NCBI RefSeq assembly: GCF_021369635.1
Contig: NZ_JAJNBZ010000010.1
Location: 62,001-126,000 of the forward strand
Reading direction: 5' to 3'
DNA from: Paenibacillus profundus
Lineage (GTDB): Bacteria; Bacillota; Bacilli; Paenibacillales; Paenibacillaceae
Length of the DNA: 64,000 nt
The notes under the pieces were generated by a model that worked only from the letters and a program-made list of their open reading frames with translations, searched no databases and was not told the DNA's origin. Shown piece after piece: positions 18,108-26,929 of the stretch. Each line of letters opens with the position of its first letter. Positions within the stretch are counted from its first letter, which is position 1. Both the position numbers and the translations under genes were made by a program.

Positions 18108-19241
18108 TTAGCGCTCATACCAATAGCCTTTTATTCCTTTTTCCAGTCGTACTAACGCTTCCAGGTAGTAATAATCGCCCCAAATCGTAAAGTCGTCAGG
18201 ACTGTGTCCGAGCAGAACCGCGTAAGAGCCATGCTCGATGAGGCCTTCCGCTTCTGGTTGATTCATCGTTGAGTAGTTCGCAACGAGTGAGCGCAGCGAA
18301 CGGTCAAGGCCGTCCTCGAAGAAGCTTCTGTCCGGATCATCTGCCGGCAAATGATCCAGCAGTTCCAACAGACCCGCTGCCACGATGGCTGACGCGGAGC
18401 TGTCGCGTTTTGTGTTCTCGTCTATCGCAGCATTGAAATCCCAATAGGCTACATCGTCCTCGGGCAGCTCGGTTAAGAAATACTGGGCCATGCGACGGGA
18501 TGTTTCTAAATAGTGCTGTTCCTGTGTATAGCGATACGATAGCGCAAACCCGTAAACACCCCACGCTTGTCCCCGTGTCCAAGTAGATCCGTTATTGTAA
18601 CCTTGGTGTGTCGAGCCTCCAATCGGAATCCCTGTGTCCGTATCAAAGTGGAAGGTATGATAAGAGGAATCGTCTCCCCGCACTAAATAACGGCGGCTCT
18701 GCTCCGCATGAATGCGCGCAACCTCTGCATAACGCGGATTTCCAGTAGCATTCGATGCCCAATACAATAGCGGGAGGTTCATCAGGCAGTCGATAATGAT
18801 GCATCCGCCATTCTTCGGATCACCCTTTGGCCCCCAAGCTTGGATGTACTGTCCTTCTTCCCGCCAGCGGCTCAGCAGCTTATCCGCCGCTCGGATCGTC
18901 AGCTGCTTCGCCTCTTCATCTCCGTCAATTATCCATTGGGCTTTCGCTGATAAGGAGTAGAGGAAGCCGATATCGTGATGGTCCAGCGCCACATCCTGCT
19001 CCAAGCGCTGCTTGAAGCTTTGGACGGTTTTGCGTGCCGCTTCGGCGAACGTCTCGTCTTGCGTATATTCATAGCAGAGCCACAGCATACCGCTCCAAAA
19101 TCCGTCAGTCCAATCGGTATTATCATTCAGCAAGTATGTTCCGTTTTTGCTTACGTGAGGAAATTGGTCCCCATAACGTGCAATATTCGCCTTCGTCTTC
19201 TGCACAGCGTCATGAATTGCGGCTGACCATACATTGTCCAT
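18108..19241 (-). CDS. GH88-type unsaturated glucuronyl hydrolase
   Basis: Cytoplasmic enzyme that removes the 4,5-unsaturated uronic acid left at the non-reducing end of oligosaccharides by polysaccharide lyases. The (alpha/alpha)6 fold is suggested by regularly spaced aromatic helices. Two catalytic-region Asp motifs are visible: DHHDIGFLYSL near residue 88 and IIIDCLMNLPLLYWA near 150. STWTRGQAWGVYGFALSY fits the family barrel. 377 residues is typical. It is the last gene of the kduI-deoR-kduD operon, whose enzymes process exactly the released sugar, which strengthens the call. No lyase is encoded in the window. Confidence 0.92.
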   Translation of the reverse strand: MDNVWSAAIHDAVQKTKANIARYGDQFPHVSKNGTYLLNDNTDWTDGFWSGMLWLCYEYTQDETFAEAARKTVQSFKQRLEQDVALDHHDIGFLYSLSAKAQWIIDGDEEAKQLTIRAADKLLSRWREEGQYIQAWGPKGDPKNGGCIIIDCLMNLPLLYWASNATGNPRYAEVARIHAEQSRRYLVRGDDSSYHTFHFDTDTGIPIGGSTHQGYNNGSTWTRGQAWGVYGFALSYRYTQEQHYLETSRRMAQYFLTELPEDDVAYWDFNAAIDENTKRDSSASAIVAAGLLELLDHLPADDPDRSFFEDGLDRSLRSLVANYSTMNQPEAEGLIEHGSYAVLLGHSPDDFTIWGDYYYLEALVRLEKGIKGYWYER

Positions 19242-19271
19242 CTCTCGTTCCTCCCAATCGATATCCGTTGA

Positions 19272-20030
19272 TTAACGATTCATCCATCCGCCGTCAACGC
19301 ACAAAATATGTCCATTCACATAGTCCGATGCAGCAGATGCCAAGAAGACGACCGGACCGGCCAGATCTTCAGGTGTGCCCCAACGGCCTGCAGGAATTCT
19401 TCCTAATATATCGGCGCTGCGCTTCGGATCATCGCGCAGCTGCTGGGTATTGTCTGTGGCCATGTAGCCGGGAGCTATAGCATTGACGTACACGCCTTTG
19501 CTTGACCATTCATTGGCAAGTGCTTTGGTGACGCCGGCAATCCCATGTTTTGCTGCAGTATAGCCAGGAACATTAATCCCTCCTTGGAAGGAGAGCATGG
19601 AAGCAATGTTGATTATCTTGCCAGAGCCTTGCTGAAGCATATGATTGCCAAAGGCTTGACATAAATAGAAGACGGAATTCAGGTTCAACTGCAGCACGTC
19701 ATGCCAATCCTGCAGCGAATGTTCGGCGGCAGGGGTACGGCGGATAATGCCCGCATTGTTGACCAAAATATCCACTTTGCCATTGGCTGCTTCCACACAT
19801 GAGTTCACAACATCGTTCATTCCGTCTAAGTCCATTAGATCTGCCTGAATAAAAGTAACCTTGCGGCCAAGGGCTTGCAGCTTCTCTGCCGCATCCCCGC
19901 GCGGGCCGTTGCTCGTAATGAGCACCAGGTCCGCGCCAGCTTGCGCAAGCCCGTAAGCCATGCCGAAGCCTAAGCCGACGGCTCCTCCCGTGACTACCGC
20001 AGTACGACCATGTAAATTGAACAATTGCAT
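19272..20030 (-). CDS. kduD: 2-deoxy-D-gluconate 3-dehydrogenase KduD
   Basis: Short-chain dehydrogenase that reduces 2,5-diketo-3-deoxygluconate to 2-keto-3-deoxygluconate in uronate breakdown. The nucleotide motif is TGGAVGLGFG near residue 14, NNAGIIRR follows near 92, and the catalytic Tyr-Lys pair is in YTAAKHGIAG. Length 252 is as expected. It has a GGAGG ribosome site and lies 26 nt after the DeoR-like gene and 30 nt before GH88. Its partner KduI is in the same operon. Confidence 0.93.
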   Translation of the reverse strand: MQLFNLHGRTAVVTGGAVGLGFGMAYGLAQAGADLVLITSNGPRGDAAEKLQALGRKVTFIQADLMDLDGMNDVVNSCVEAANGKVDILVNNAGIIRRTPAAEHSLQDWHDVLQLNLNSVFYLCQAFGNHMLQQGSGKIINIASMLSFQGGINVPGYTAAKHGIAGVTKALANEWSSKGVYVNAIAPGYMATDNTQQLRDDPKRSADILGRIPAGRWGTPEDLAGPVVFLASAASDYVNGHILCVDGGWMNR

Positions 20031-20056
20031 GATCTTTCCTCCTTGAGCTTGACGAC

Positions 20057-20809
20057 CTACAGCAATATCGATGCGCCGGCTGCCGCATATTTCTCCTGAA
20101 CGTCCGCCGGCAGCTGATGATCGGAAATGATGGCGGTCATTTCTTGCAGCGTTGCGAAGGTGAGCAGAGCCGATTTATCGAATTTCGTATAATCCGCAAC
20201 ACCATAAGTTCGCTTCGCCGTGTCAATCCATGCGCGTTTTAGCTCATACAGCTCGCTGGTATAGATCGTCAAGCCATTTTCGATATGAATGCCTGTGGCG
20301 GATATAAAAGCTTTCTGGATATTCAACTTGCGTATCAACTGCACCGCTTCGCTGCTGACGAGCAGATTCCGATTGCGGTATCCGCCGGGCACGACGAGTC
20401 GTATCTCCGGCTTGCGCGTCAGCTCAGCGATGATGAATAAATCATTCGTTATGACGGTAATGGGCGCATTGTCCAATCGCTTTGCCATTTCCAAGGTCGT
20501 GCTGCCGCCATCAAGCGCAATGATGTCATCTGGCTCTATGAGGCGTACGGCTTTCTCAGCAATTTCTGCTTTTTCGGTTAGGTGCTGCTGGTTCGGTGCT
20601 TGCACCGGCAGCAGTCCGAGGTCGGACATATGCTTCAACACGGCTCCGCCATGAACCCGGGTAAGCAAGCCTTGCTCTTCCAGCAGCTCAAGATCCGCGC
20701 GAATCGTCTTGCCGGTAACCTGAAGCTGCTCGCTAAGCTCGTTTACTTTGACTTCGCCTTGTTGAATGAGAAGTTCCATAATCTGTTGATGGCGTTTTAC
20801 GTTCGACAT
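20057..20809 (-). CDS. DeoR/GlpR-family repressor of the uronate operon
   Basis: Sugar-metabolite-responsive repressor of 250 residues. The N-terminal winged helix carries RHQQIMELL and VNELSEQLQVTGKTIRADLELLEEQ. The sensor domain has the DeoR signature IALDGGSTTLEMAKRL, with the phosphosugar-binding GGSTT, and VITNDLFIIAEL. Its start codon directly abuts the kduI stop, so it is translated from the same message. The repeated 12-bp sites upstream of kduI are good candidate operators, making the operon self-repressed until an intermediate accumulates. Confidence 0.92.
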   Translation of the reverse strand: MSNVKRHQQIMELLIQQGEVKVNELSEQLQVTGKTIRADLELLEEQGLLTRVHGGAVLKHMSDLGLLPVQAPNQQHLTEKAEIAEKAVRLIEPDDIIALDGGSTTLEMAKRLDNAPITVITNDLFIIAELTRKPEIRLVVPGGYRNRNLLVSSEAVQLIRKLNIQKAFISATGIHIENGLTIYTSELYELKRAWIDTAKRTYGVADYTKFDKSALLTFATLQEMTAIISDHQLPADVQEKYAAAGASILL

Positions 20810-21643
20810 TTACTTCAAATCCTTCATGGCAATCATATCCATATCTTCAAACGTTTGATTCTCGCCGGCCATGGCCCAAATGAACGTATAATTGCTCGTG
20901 CCTACACCGCTATGGATGGACCAGCTCGGTGAGATGGCGACCTGCTCGTTGCGCATGACCAAATGCCGCGTCTCTTGCGGCTCCCCCATGAAGTGGAAGA
21001 CAAGACCGTCTTCTGGCATGTCGAAGTAGAAATATACTTCGGAGCGTCGGTCGTGAGTATGGCAAGGCATTGTATTCCACATGTTGTTCGGCTTCAGCAG
21101 CGTCATGCCGAGCATGAGTTGACAGCTTTGAATGCCGCCCTTGTGGATATATTTATAAATCGTGCGCTCGTTAGACGAAGCCAAGCTGCCAAGATGCTGC
21201 GGCGTAGCTTCGGCAATCGGCAGCAGCACGGTCGGATATGTCTTATGAGCTGGTGTGGAGATGAAGTAGAAGCGTGCCGGATTCGCGGCATCCCGGCTAG
21301 CGAACGTCACATCGCGGCTTCCCATGCCGATGTATAGGCAGTCGCGCGCCTCCACGGCATATTCCGTCCCGTCAACGTTGATGATGCCGGCAGCACCCAC
21401 GTTGATGATACCGATTTCACGACGCTCCAGCACATAATCGGCGCCGATTTCCTTTGAATCCGCTTCCAATTGCAGTGTGCCTGTTGTTGGCAGCGCACCG
21501 CCAATAATATAACGATCGACGTGGCTGTACACCATCTGAATCTCGTTCTCCACGAACAGCTTCTCAATCAGGAACTCTTTTCTCAGACGATCCGTATCGT
21601 AGCCTTTCGCACTCTCTGGATGACTTGCGTGACGCATTTCCAT
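20810..21643 (-). CDS. kduI: 5-keto 4-deoxyuronate isomerase KduI
   Basis: Converts 5-keto-4-deoxyuronate to 2,5-diketo-3-deoxygluconate, the step before KduD. The 277-residue length and family segments are clear: EMRHASHP at the start, FLIEKLF, GGALPTTG near residue 53, the metal-binding MPCHTHDRRSEVYFYF near 195 and SWSIHSGVGTSNYTFIW near the end. It is the first gene of the operon, about 50 nt downstream of a near-consensus promoter and the operator array. Ribosome site AGGAGG. Confidence 0.95.
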   Translation of the reverse strand: MEMRHASHPESAKGYDTDRLRKEFLIEKLFVENEIQMVYSHVDRYIIGGALPTTGTLQLEADSKEIGADYVLERREIGIINVGAAGIINVDGTEYAVEARDCLYIGMGSRDVTFASRDAANPARFYFISTPAHKTYPTVLLPIAEATPQHLGSLASSNERTIYKYIHKGGIQSCQLMLGMTLLKPNNMWNTMPCHTHDRRSEVYFYFDMPEDGLVFHFMGEPQETRHLVMRNEQVAISPSWSIHSGVGTSNYTFIWAMAGENQTFEDMDMIAMKDLK

Positions 21644-21696
21644 GTTATGATTCCTCCTATGAATGAATGATTGGTTAATCTTGCCTGATGCTGTCT

Positions 21697-21725
21697 ATTA
21701 TAGCTCAATGTTCATTTAAGTTCAA
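21697..21725 (-). promoter_or_regulatory. kduI operon promoter
   Basis: On the minus strand TTGAAC and TATAAT are separated by 17 nt, an almost ideal SigA promoter, starting transcription near 21690. The spacer contains ATGAACATT and the -35 box overlaps a TTGAAC word, so repeats of the GAAC/GTTC type lie within the promoter. Confidence 0.75.
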
Positions 21726-21780
21726 TTGAATGTTTATATAAGTTTATTTTATGAAAAAATATAGCTTTTAATATGGAAAT

Positions 21781-21828
21781 GAACATATAATTGAACGTTG
21801 AGATGAACGTAGAAATGAACGTAGAAAT
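21781..21828 (-). promoter_or_regulatory. four-unit 12-bp direct-repeat operator array
   Basis: Four consecutive 12-bp units each begin GAAC on the plus strand (GTTC at the end on the minus strand): GAACATATAATT, GAACGTTGAGAT, then GAACGTAGAAAT twice. Phasing is exact. The array lies about 60-100 bp upstream of the kduI -35 box, which itself holds related words. DeoR-family repressors often bind such spaced direct repeats, and the operon encodes one. Binding is inference. Confidence 0.55.
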
Positions 21829-21864
21829 GTTACAAACAGCTTAAGCGCCGTGTTGCAACACAAT

Positions 21865-21907
21865 AAAAAACCCTATCTTACTCAGCATGGCGCTGAGCAG
21901 GATAGGG
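21865..21907 (-). terminator. intrinsic terminator of the small membrane-protein operon
   Basis: Read on the minus strand, CCCTATC and an inner CTCAGC arm pair with their complements. The stem is followed by TTTTTT. Confidence 0.85.
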
Positions 21908-21923
21908 GTGATGAACATTAATT

Positions 21924-22091
21924 CTACAGTAGGAAGTAAAGTGCAGCGATTACTGCCGCTGATAGTACAATGAACATGATGATGTTCATCATATCTCGAT
22001 TAATGACTTTCATATCCGTCTTCAATCCTGAAGAATGCTTGCCCTGCTTCTTCGTAAGTTCATGCTGTTCCTGTTCATTGATCTGGTTCAT
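21924..22091 (-). CDS. 55-residue single-helix membrane protein
   Basis: A small gene with a strong GAGGAGGA site about 12 nt ahead of its ATG and a strong terminator right after it. The peptide has a charged, Gln/Glu/Lys-rich first half and one hydrophobic helix at about residues 35-55 (IIMFIVLSAAVIAALYFLL). No family was recognised. It lies 67 nt downstream of another small membrane-protein gene and is probably co-transcribed with it. Confidence 0.65.
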   Translation of the reverse strand: MNQINEQEQHELTKKQGKHSSGLKTDMKVINRDMMNIIMFIVLSAAVIAALYFLL

Positions 22092-22158
22092 ATGGAAATT
22101 ATTCCTCCTCGTAACTATCGTTGTTTACTGCCGGTATGATAGAACTGTATACATCCGA

Positions 22159-22515
22159 TCAGCGAACGACGTACTTGGAGGTAAACTTTAAGGGCATGAG
22201 ACAGATGCTGAGCAATAGAAGGCGGAAAGGCACATCGAATAAATATTTGGGAACGATATTCCGTATTATGAGAATGAACAGGTAAATGAAAAAGAGAACA
22301 GCCCATTGCATGAACGTATGAATTTTCACGATATAGTGATGCGGAATCCCGACCACCGTCTCATAATGCAGCGCATGGGCGTATTCCGCATCCGCGCTGG
22401 GCTGTCCGAGCGGATCTGCTGACAGCGCAGGCAGCAGGGAGGAACAGAGCAGCATGAGCACGCAAATGATGATGACGGCGCAGCGGGGCAAGCGGCCGTT
22501 CACATGTTTAATCAT
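22159..22515 (-). CDS. unknown exported or membrane protein
   Basis: A 118-residue product with a probable signal peptide or anchor near residues 10-32 (CAVIIICVLMLLCSSLLP, ending in ALSA). A polar middle follows, then a second hydrophobic segment around residues 68-90 and a third near the C-terminus. The ATG at 22515 has GGGAGGAAC upstream; the longer frame to 22563 has no site. No family recognised. It precedes the 55-residue protein in a likely two-gene operon. Confidence 0.62.
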   Translation of the reverse strand: MIKHVNGRLPRCAVIIICVLMLLCSSLLPALSADPLGQPSADAEYAHALHYETVVGIPHHYIVKIHTFMQWAVLFFIYLFILIIRNIVPKYLFDVPFRLLLLSICLMPLKFTSKYVVR

Positions 22516-22841
22516 CAAGTTCCTCCCTTTCATTCCGAATGGTATGCACCTTGTCGTGCACATAGATACTTAAAGCGTATCATAACAAGAGAAGGGGGAC
22601 AATGCCTATCATTTTCGGGTATTGTTGTTCTGTGATAATGCTGCCTTGTAACTGTCTAATTCACTGGAACAGGACCCGGCTGATTGCGGGAAGGATTATA
22701 AGATAAGATTGTGTGCGATGATAAACATCCGACCCGTCTCCTGCCCGAAGAGAAAAAGCAGGGCGGAAGGTTTGGGCCTTTGTTTCATCCATTGGATTTC
22801 GTCCAATGAAATAGCGGGGTGCAGCTCTTTCGGGTCGGTTC
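22516..22841. other. intergenic region before repeat A copy 2
   Basis: Promoter region of the small minus-strand operon and the 5' flank of repeat A. The part from about 22745 (GGGCC, TTTCATCCATTGGA) resembles the flank of copy 1. Nothing else was recognised. Confidence 0.4.
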
Positions 22842-23004
22842 CATTGGAGTTCATCCAATGGCTTGACACTCCATCCGCACTAATGGCTGAAAAGAGCCCG
22901 ATCCATTGGACAAATTACAGTCTGCATGCCATTTAGCCGTAGAGTCCATACATTTTACTGTATGTTTTCCAATGGATCTTGCTTCGACCTCGTCCGAAGA
23001 GAAC
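22842..23004 (+). repeat. dispersed intergenic repeat A, copy 2
   Basis: Same order of blocks as copy 1 at 10677: the CATTGGA/TCCAATG palindrome, GGCTGAAAA, ATCCATTGGACAAA, TACAGTCT, GCCATTTAGCCG, TTTTACTGTAT and TTTTCCAATGGA. Differences are scattered substitutions, not biased to third codon positions in any frame. It sits downstream of nhaC. Confidence 0.8.
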
Positions 23005-23179
23005 CATTTACCTCGTTTCCTTTTCATATCCTTATCTGTCTGGAGAAAGCAAAGCTGCTTGCACAACGGTAAGGCAATTGCCTTGAGAGAAGCCGAACCG
23101 GAAAAATCCACAAACGGATGCAAAAAGAAAGAAGCGAGTATTGCGCCTCCGCGCAAACCCGCTTCAATTGATATGCCTA

Positions 23180-24583
23180 TCATTTCCGAGCCATACCCAA
23201 AGTTTCTCTCTTCAAGCCCGGAATGAGCGCGAACGCAAATGTCACCAACGGGGACAGCCAGAGGAAAAAGGCGTACGGCGCATAATCGAGCACCGTCAGT
23301 CCCAATGCGCTCGTCATCATCGCTCCGCTGACACCCCACGGAATGAGCGGATTGACCAAGGTCCCGCAATCTTCCAATGTGCGTGAGAGGGTAACGCGCG
23401 GAATGCCGCGTTTCTCATATTCTTCTTCAAAGAGCTGGCCCGGCAGCAGAATAGACATATACTGTTCACCGGTAATGATATTGACGCCAATGGAGCTGAG
23501 CCCGCTCGTTACGACGAGCGCTTCTTTGCTCTTTACCGGAGCGATGAGACGATTGAACATCGTCTGGATGACTCCGCAGTGCTGCAGCAGTCCGCCTAAT
23601 GCGAATGCGATAGCGATAAGTGTAATGGCCCCGGTCATCGATTGAAGCCCGCCGCGATTGACGATGCGCGCGACTTCTTCCAGTTGGAAGGAGCCTTGAT
23701 ATCCGTGGTTCATCATAACAATCCATTGCGTAACAGCGAAATCTCCTTGAATGAACAGCGCTATGAGCAAGCCTGTGCCGATACCGAGCAGCATCGTAAT
23801 GATGATGGGCAGCCGCTTAAAGGCTGCGGCAAGCACGACGACAAGCGGAAGCAGCGTCAGTGGGTGAATATGAAACGACTGGCTAATATCACGCTGCATC
23901 GCTTCGAGCTGCGACAAGTCTGTCTGGGACGATGAACCAAAAAAGAAAAATGCGGCGAGGGTCAATACGAATGCCGGCACGGTCGTCCGCGTCATGTTCC
24001 GGATATGATCAGGCATTTGCACGCGTGCGACGGCAGATGCGAAATTGGTCGTATCGGAGAGCGGAGACATTTTATCTCCGAAGCATGCACCAGATACGAC
24101 GGCACCCGCCACGATGGCTGGATGGACGCCCATAGAGCCTGCCATGCCGACCAGGGCGACACCGAACGTGCCGACGGTCGTAAGTGAGCTGCCGACGAAC
24201 ATCGACACGACGACGGTAAGCAGCATCGCACTAATTGTGAACCACTGCGGCTGGAACCAAGTGGTTCCATATACAAGCAGTGTCGGAACTGTACCGCTCA
24301 TCATCCAGACTGCGATTAGAATGCCGATGAGAGATAGCAGCGCCGCCGGCATGACGGATGCCTGAAGTCCGCGCATGAGTGCTTGTTCAACCGATTTCCA
24401 CGATTGGCCGAAGGCGAGCAGCAGACACCCGGTCAATACGGCGGCGGTGATGAGCGGAATATGGGGCTCTGCCTGCCATACGAGAATGGTAAGTAAGAGC
24501 AGGACGATAATGCTGGTGAAAATCGTAACACTTTGCGCGAAGCTAAGCGGACGAGTCTCGTTGTGTTGCTGGTGGGCTTGCAT
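23180..24583 (-). CDS. nhaC: NhaC-family Na+/H+ antiporter
   Basis: Secondary antiporter in the cytoplasmic membrane, 467 residues with about eleven helices. The NhaC signature region SGACFGDKMSPLSDTTN near residue 160 is intact and holds the acidic and polar residues linked to ion transport. A second conserved part near the end reads TLSRTLEDCGTLVNPLIPWG. ATG with AAGGAGATGA site. It could exchange Na+ or couple proton uptake to an organic anion such as malate/lactate, as some family members do. It is a single gene followed by repeat A. Confidence 0.93.
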   Translation of the reverse strand: MQAHQQHNETRPLSFAQSVTIFTSIIVLLLLTILVWQAEPHIPLITAAVLTGCLLLAFGQSWKSVEQALMRGLQASVMPAALLSLIGILIAVWMMSGTVPTLLVYGTTWFQPQWFTISAMLLTVVVSMFVGSSLTTVGTFGVALVGMAGSMGVHPAIVAGAVVSGACFGDKMSPLSDTTNFASAVARVQMPDHIRNMTRTTVPAFVLTLAAFFFFGSSSQTDLSQLEAMQRDISQSFHIHPLTLLPLVVVLAAAFKRLPIIITMLLGIGTGLLIALFIQGDFAVTQWIVMMNHGYQGSFQLEEVARIVNRGGLQSMTGAITLIAIAFALGGLLQHCGVIQTMFNRLIAPVKSKEALVVTSGLSSIGVNIITGEQYMSILLPGQLFEEEYEKRGIPRVTLSRTLEDCGTLVNPLIPWGVSGAMMTSALGLTVLDYAPYAFFLWLSPLVTFAFALIPGLKRETLGMARK

Positions 24584-24766
24584 GGTGTCATCTCCTTGAT
24601 ACTATATACATTGTAGTTCATAGCTGGTTCGATATTAACGTATGACTTGATTACATAATCGCTTCTTCGCTTACACGCTTGTCCGTGTTAAAGCAAGTGA
24701 ATAAACCTATTATAACTTATCGTGACTTGACTATAAGGTCAACGGTAACAATAACCAGTTTTTTTG

Positions 24767-24798
24767 AAGGCTCAGCGCTCATATCAGCGGTGAGCCTT
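24767..24798. terminator. orphan hairpin upstream of the AraC gene
   Basis: AAGGCTCA and CGCT pair with AGCG and TGAGCCTT. No gene ends here on either strand, so it may terminate a short transcript or be a structure in the AraC leader. The rest of 24584-24884 is AT-rich promoter DNA. Confidence 0.4.
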
Positions 24799-24834
24799 AT
24801 TTGCGTGTATTAAAAACAATATTGCATTTATAAA

Positions 24835-24843
24835 TGTTATAAT
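24835..24843 (+). promoter_or_regulatory. extended -10 promoter of the AraC gene
   Basis: TGTTATAAT matches an extended -10 element (TGn followed by TATAAT). No good -35 is visible. The start would be near 24850, 35 nt before the ATG. Confidence 0.5.
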
Positions 24844-24884
24844 GGTATTTTGATATTTATAAACACTAAAAAAGGCTGGTGAAT

Positions 24885-25844
24885 ATGGAAGTGAGTGCAA
24901 CAATAGAACGGGCTGGAGACAAAGGCGTGTCACGGGAGGGGAATGCTAAGTTGATTTCGTGTCAGGAAGCGACGATTCCTTGCGAGGAAGTCGCTATGAC
25001 TTTGTCGAGACAATTCCCGATCCATATTATCGATACGATTGGCGTAGCGCCGGAATATCAGCGGCTTCATCGCCATGATGTGCTGGAGATTAATTGGATT
25101 AAATCCGGATCGGGCCATTACATCATCAATGGGCAGCGGATTAATTTTCAAGAAGGAGATATTTTGCTGATTAACTCGAATGATTTGCACAGGGCATATG
25201 AAAAAGAACATCTCGTTATGCAGGTAACGGCTTTTGACGCTTCCTGGTTTGTACATGATCTGCGCTACGAGCATGATCTGCTGGCGCCTTTTGCAGAGCT
25301 GGGCATACATTTTACGCATCTGCTTAGCCGGGACCACAGCAAGCTGCTGCAATCCATCCTCAGCGACATGCAGGAGGAGTACAACCGGAGTCAGCCGTTA
25401 CATGTATCGATAGTGCGATCGCACCTCATCCGGTTTTTGGCTTATGTGAGCCGTTATTTGCGCAGCGAAGCTCCGCTATCTCCAGACGGCGCAGCACGGC
25501 ATCCTAGCTCCGAACATGATGTGAAGGTACGCGCCGCCATTCAAGCGATGGATCGGGATTTCGCCCGGCCGTGGACCTTAAAGGAGCTTGCCGGACTTGT
25601 CTACTTAAGCCCATCCCGATTCAGTGCCGTGTTTAAGCAAACGGTCGGCGTCTCGCCCGTTGAATACCTAATTTCCGTCCGCATTAAGCATGCAGTGAGG
25701 CTGCTTGAATCGTCAGACTTGCAGATTATTAACATTGCGCTAGAATGCGGCTTTCGCAATCTGTCCAACTTTTATCGGCTATTCAAAAGCAGTACGGGTT
25801 ATGCGCCGAGCGAAGTACGGTCAGGGGGATTTGCAAAACGATAA
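24885..25844 (+). CDS. AraC-family transcriptional regulator of importer 2
   Basis: 319-residue regulator. The N-terminal cupin carries HRHDVLEINWIKSGSG and NGQRINFQEGDILLINSND. The C-terminal two-helix-turn-helix domain has LAGLVYLSPSRFSAVFKQT and ALECGFRNLSNFYRLFKS. The ATG at 24885 is 9 nt from AAAGG; a GTG at 24879 is also in frame. It directly precedes the second sugar importer on the same strand, in the place that a two-component pair occupies for importer 1, so it probably controls that importer. Confidence 0.9.
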   Translation: MEVSATIERAGDKGVSREGNAKLISCQEATIPCEEVAMTLSRQFPIHIIDTIGVAPEYQRLHRHDVLEINWIKSGSGHYIINGQRINFQEGDILLINSNDLHRAYEKEHLVMQVTAFDASWFVHDLRYEHDLLAPFAELGIHFTHLLSRDHSKLLQSILSDMQEEYNRSQPLHVSIVRSHLIRFLAYVSRYLRSEAPLSPDGAARHPSSEHDVKVRAAIQAMDRDFARPWTLKELAGLVYLSPSRFSAVFKQTVGVSPVEYLISVRIKHAVRLLESSDLQIINIALECGFRNLSNFYRLFKSSTGYAPSEVRSGGFAKR

Positions 25845-25969
25845 CATTATACAGTCTAAGCAGAAGAATACTGGAGGAAACAGGGCAGGCCGCAATTTAC
25901 AATCAAGTAAGACATCGGCCATGACATGAAGTATTTCGGTCTGCAGTTCACGGACCGACCAAGGAGGGA

Positions 25970-26899
25970 ATGCATACGATCATGGTGTTACTAGGCCGCT
26001 TCAAGCGTATTTTTGAACAATGGGATATTCAGCTCATGGTGCTGCCCGCAATAGCGTTCATTTTTGTGTTCAGCTACATCCCGATGTACGGCGTGCTTAT
26101 GTCGTTTCAAGACTACAACATATTTAAAGGCTTTCTGCACAGTCCATGGGTCGGCTTGAAGCATTTCGGCATGTTTTTTCAAGCGCCCGAGTTTTGGAAT
26201 GTCATGCGCAATACGGTCGTCATTAGCTTGCTCAAATTCTGTATCGGCTTTCCGGCCCCGATCCTGTTGGCGCTAATGCTGAACGAAGTGAAAAACATGG
26301 TGTTCAAGCGGGTGATTCAAACCGTCAGCTATTTGCCGCATTTTCTATCGTGGGTTATCGTATCAGGCTTTGTCATGTCGCTATTATCGACGGACAACGG
26401 AAGTGTGAATATGTTGTTTGAGCGTATCGGAGTGATTGACGAACCAATCAACTTTCTTTCTATGCCAGAATACTTTTGGACGATTCTTGTCACCACGGGA
26501 ATATGGAAGGAGATTGGCTTCTCCTCCATCGTATACTTGGCAGCGATTGCTGGTGTCGACCCGCACATGTATGAAGCGGCTTCCATTGACGGAGCCAGCC
26601 GCTTCAAGCAAATGTTCCTCATTACGCTGCCCGCGATTATGCCGATCATTATCATCTTCATGATACTGGCCATCGGCAATTTGCTGAATGCCGGCTTTGA
26701 AGACATTTTGCTGTTGGGAGCGAGTCCTGCCGTCAGGGAGGTTGCCGACGTGCTAGATACATACGTGTACCGGATCGGCATTCAGAACTCCCGGTTTTCA
26801 TACGCGACGGCAGCTGGGCTGTTCAAAGCGGTCATTAGCGTCGCGATGCTGGCAGGGGCCAACTATATTGCCCGGAGGACAGGGAACAGCTTGTGGTGA
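25970..26899 (+). CDS. LplB-type carbohydrate ABC transporter permease (importer 2)
   Basis: 309-residue permease closely similar to the product at 206-1183 from the segment FVFSYIPMYGVL to the end ARRTGNSLW. It has six membrane segments and the EAA loop YEAASIDGASRF. The start is uncertain: ATG at 25970 is only 2-3 nt from AAGGAGGG, and ATG at 25982 is 14 nt away. It works with the next permease and lipoprotein to import oligosaccharides, with a shared ATPase not encoded here. Confidence 0.93.
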   Translation: MHTIMVLLGRFKRIFEQWDIQLMVLPAIAFIFVFSYIPMYGVLMSFQDYNIFKGFLHSPWVGLKHFGMFFQAPEFWNVMRNTVVISLLKFCIGFPAPILLALMLNEVKNMVFKRVIQTVSYLPHFLSWVIVSGFVMSLLSTDNGSVNMLFERIGVIDEPINFLSMPEYFWTILVTTGIWKEIGFSSIVYLAAIAGVDPHMYEAASIDGASRFKQMFLITLPAIMPIIIIFMILAIGNLLNAGFEDILLLGASPAVREVADVLDTYVYRIGIQNSRFSYATAAGLFKAVISVAMLAGANYIARRTGNSLW

Positions 26900-26929
26900 C
26901 GCGATTATGGATAGAGAGAAGGATGCAGC

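Noticed and set aside
22851-23369. Long minus-strand frame next to nhaC
   Set aside because: It covers the antisense of repeat A and the end of nhaC; substitutions between repeat copies are not at silent positions, so coding is unlikely.
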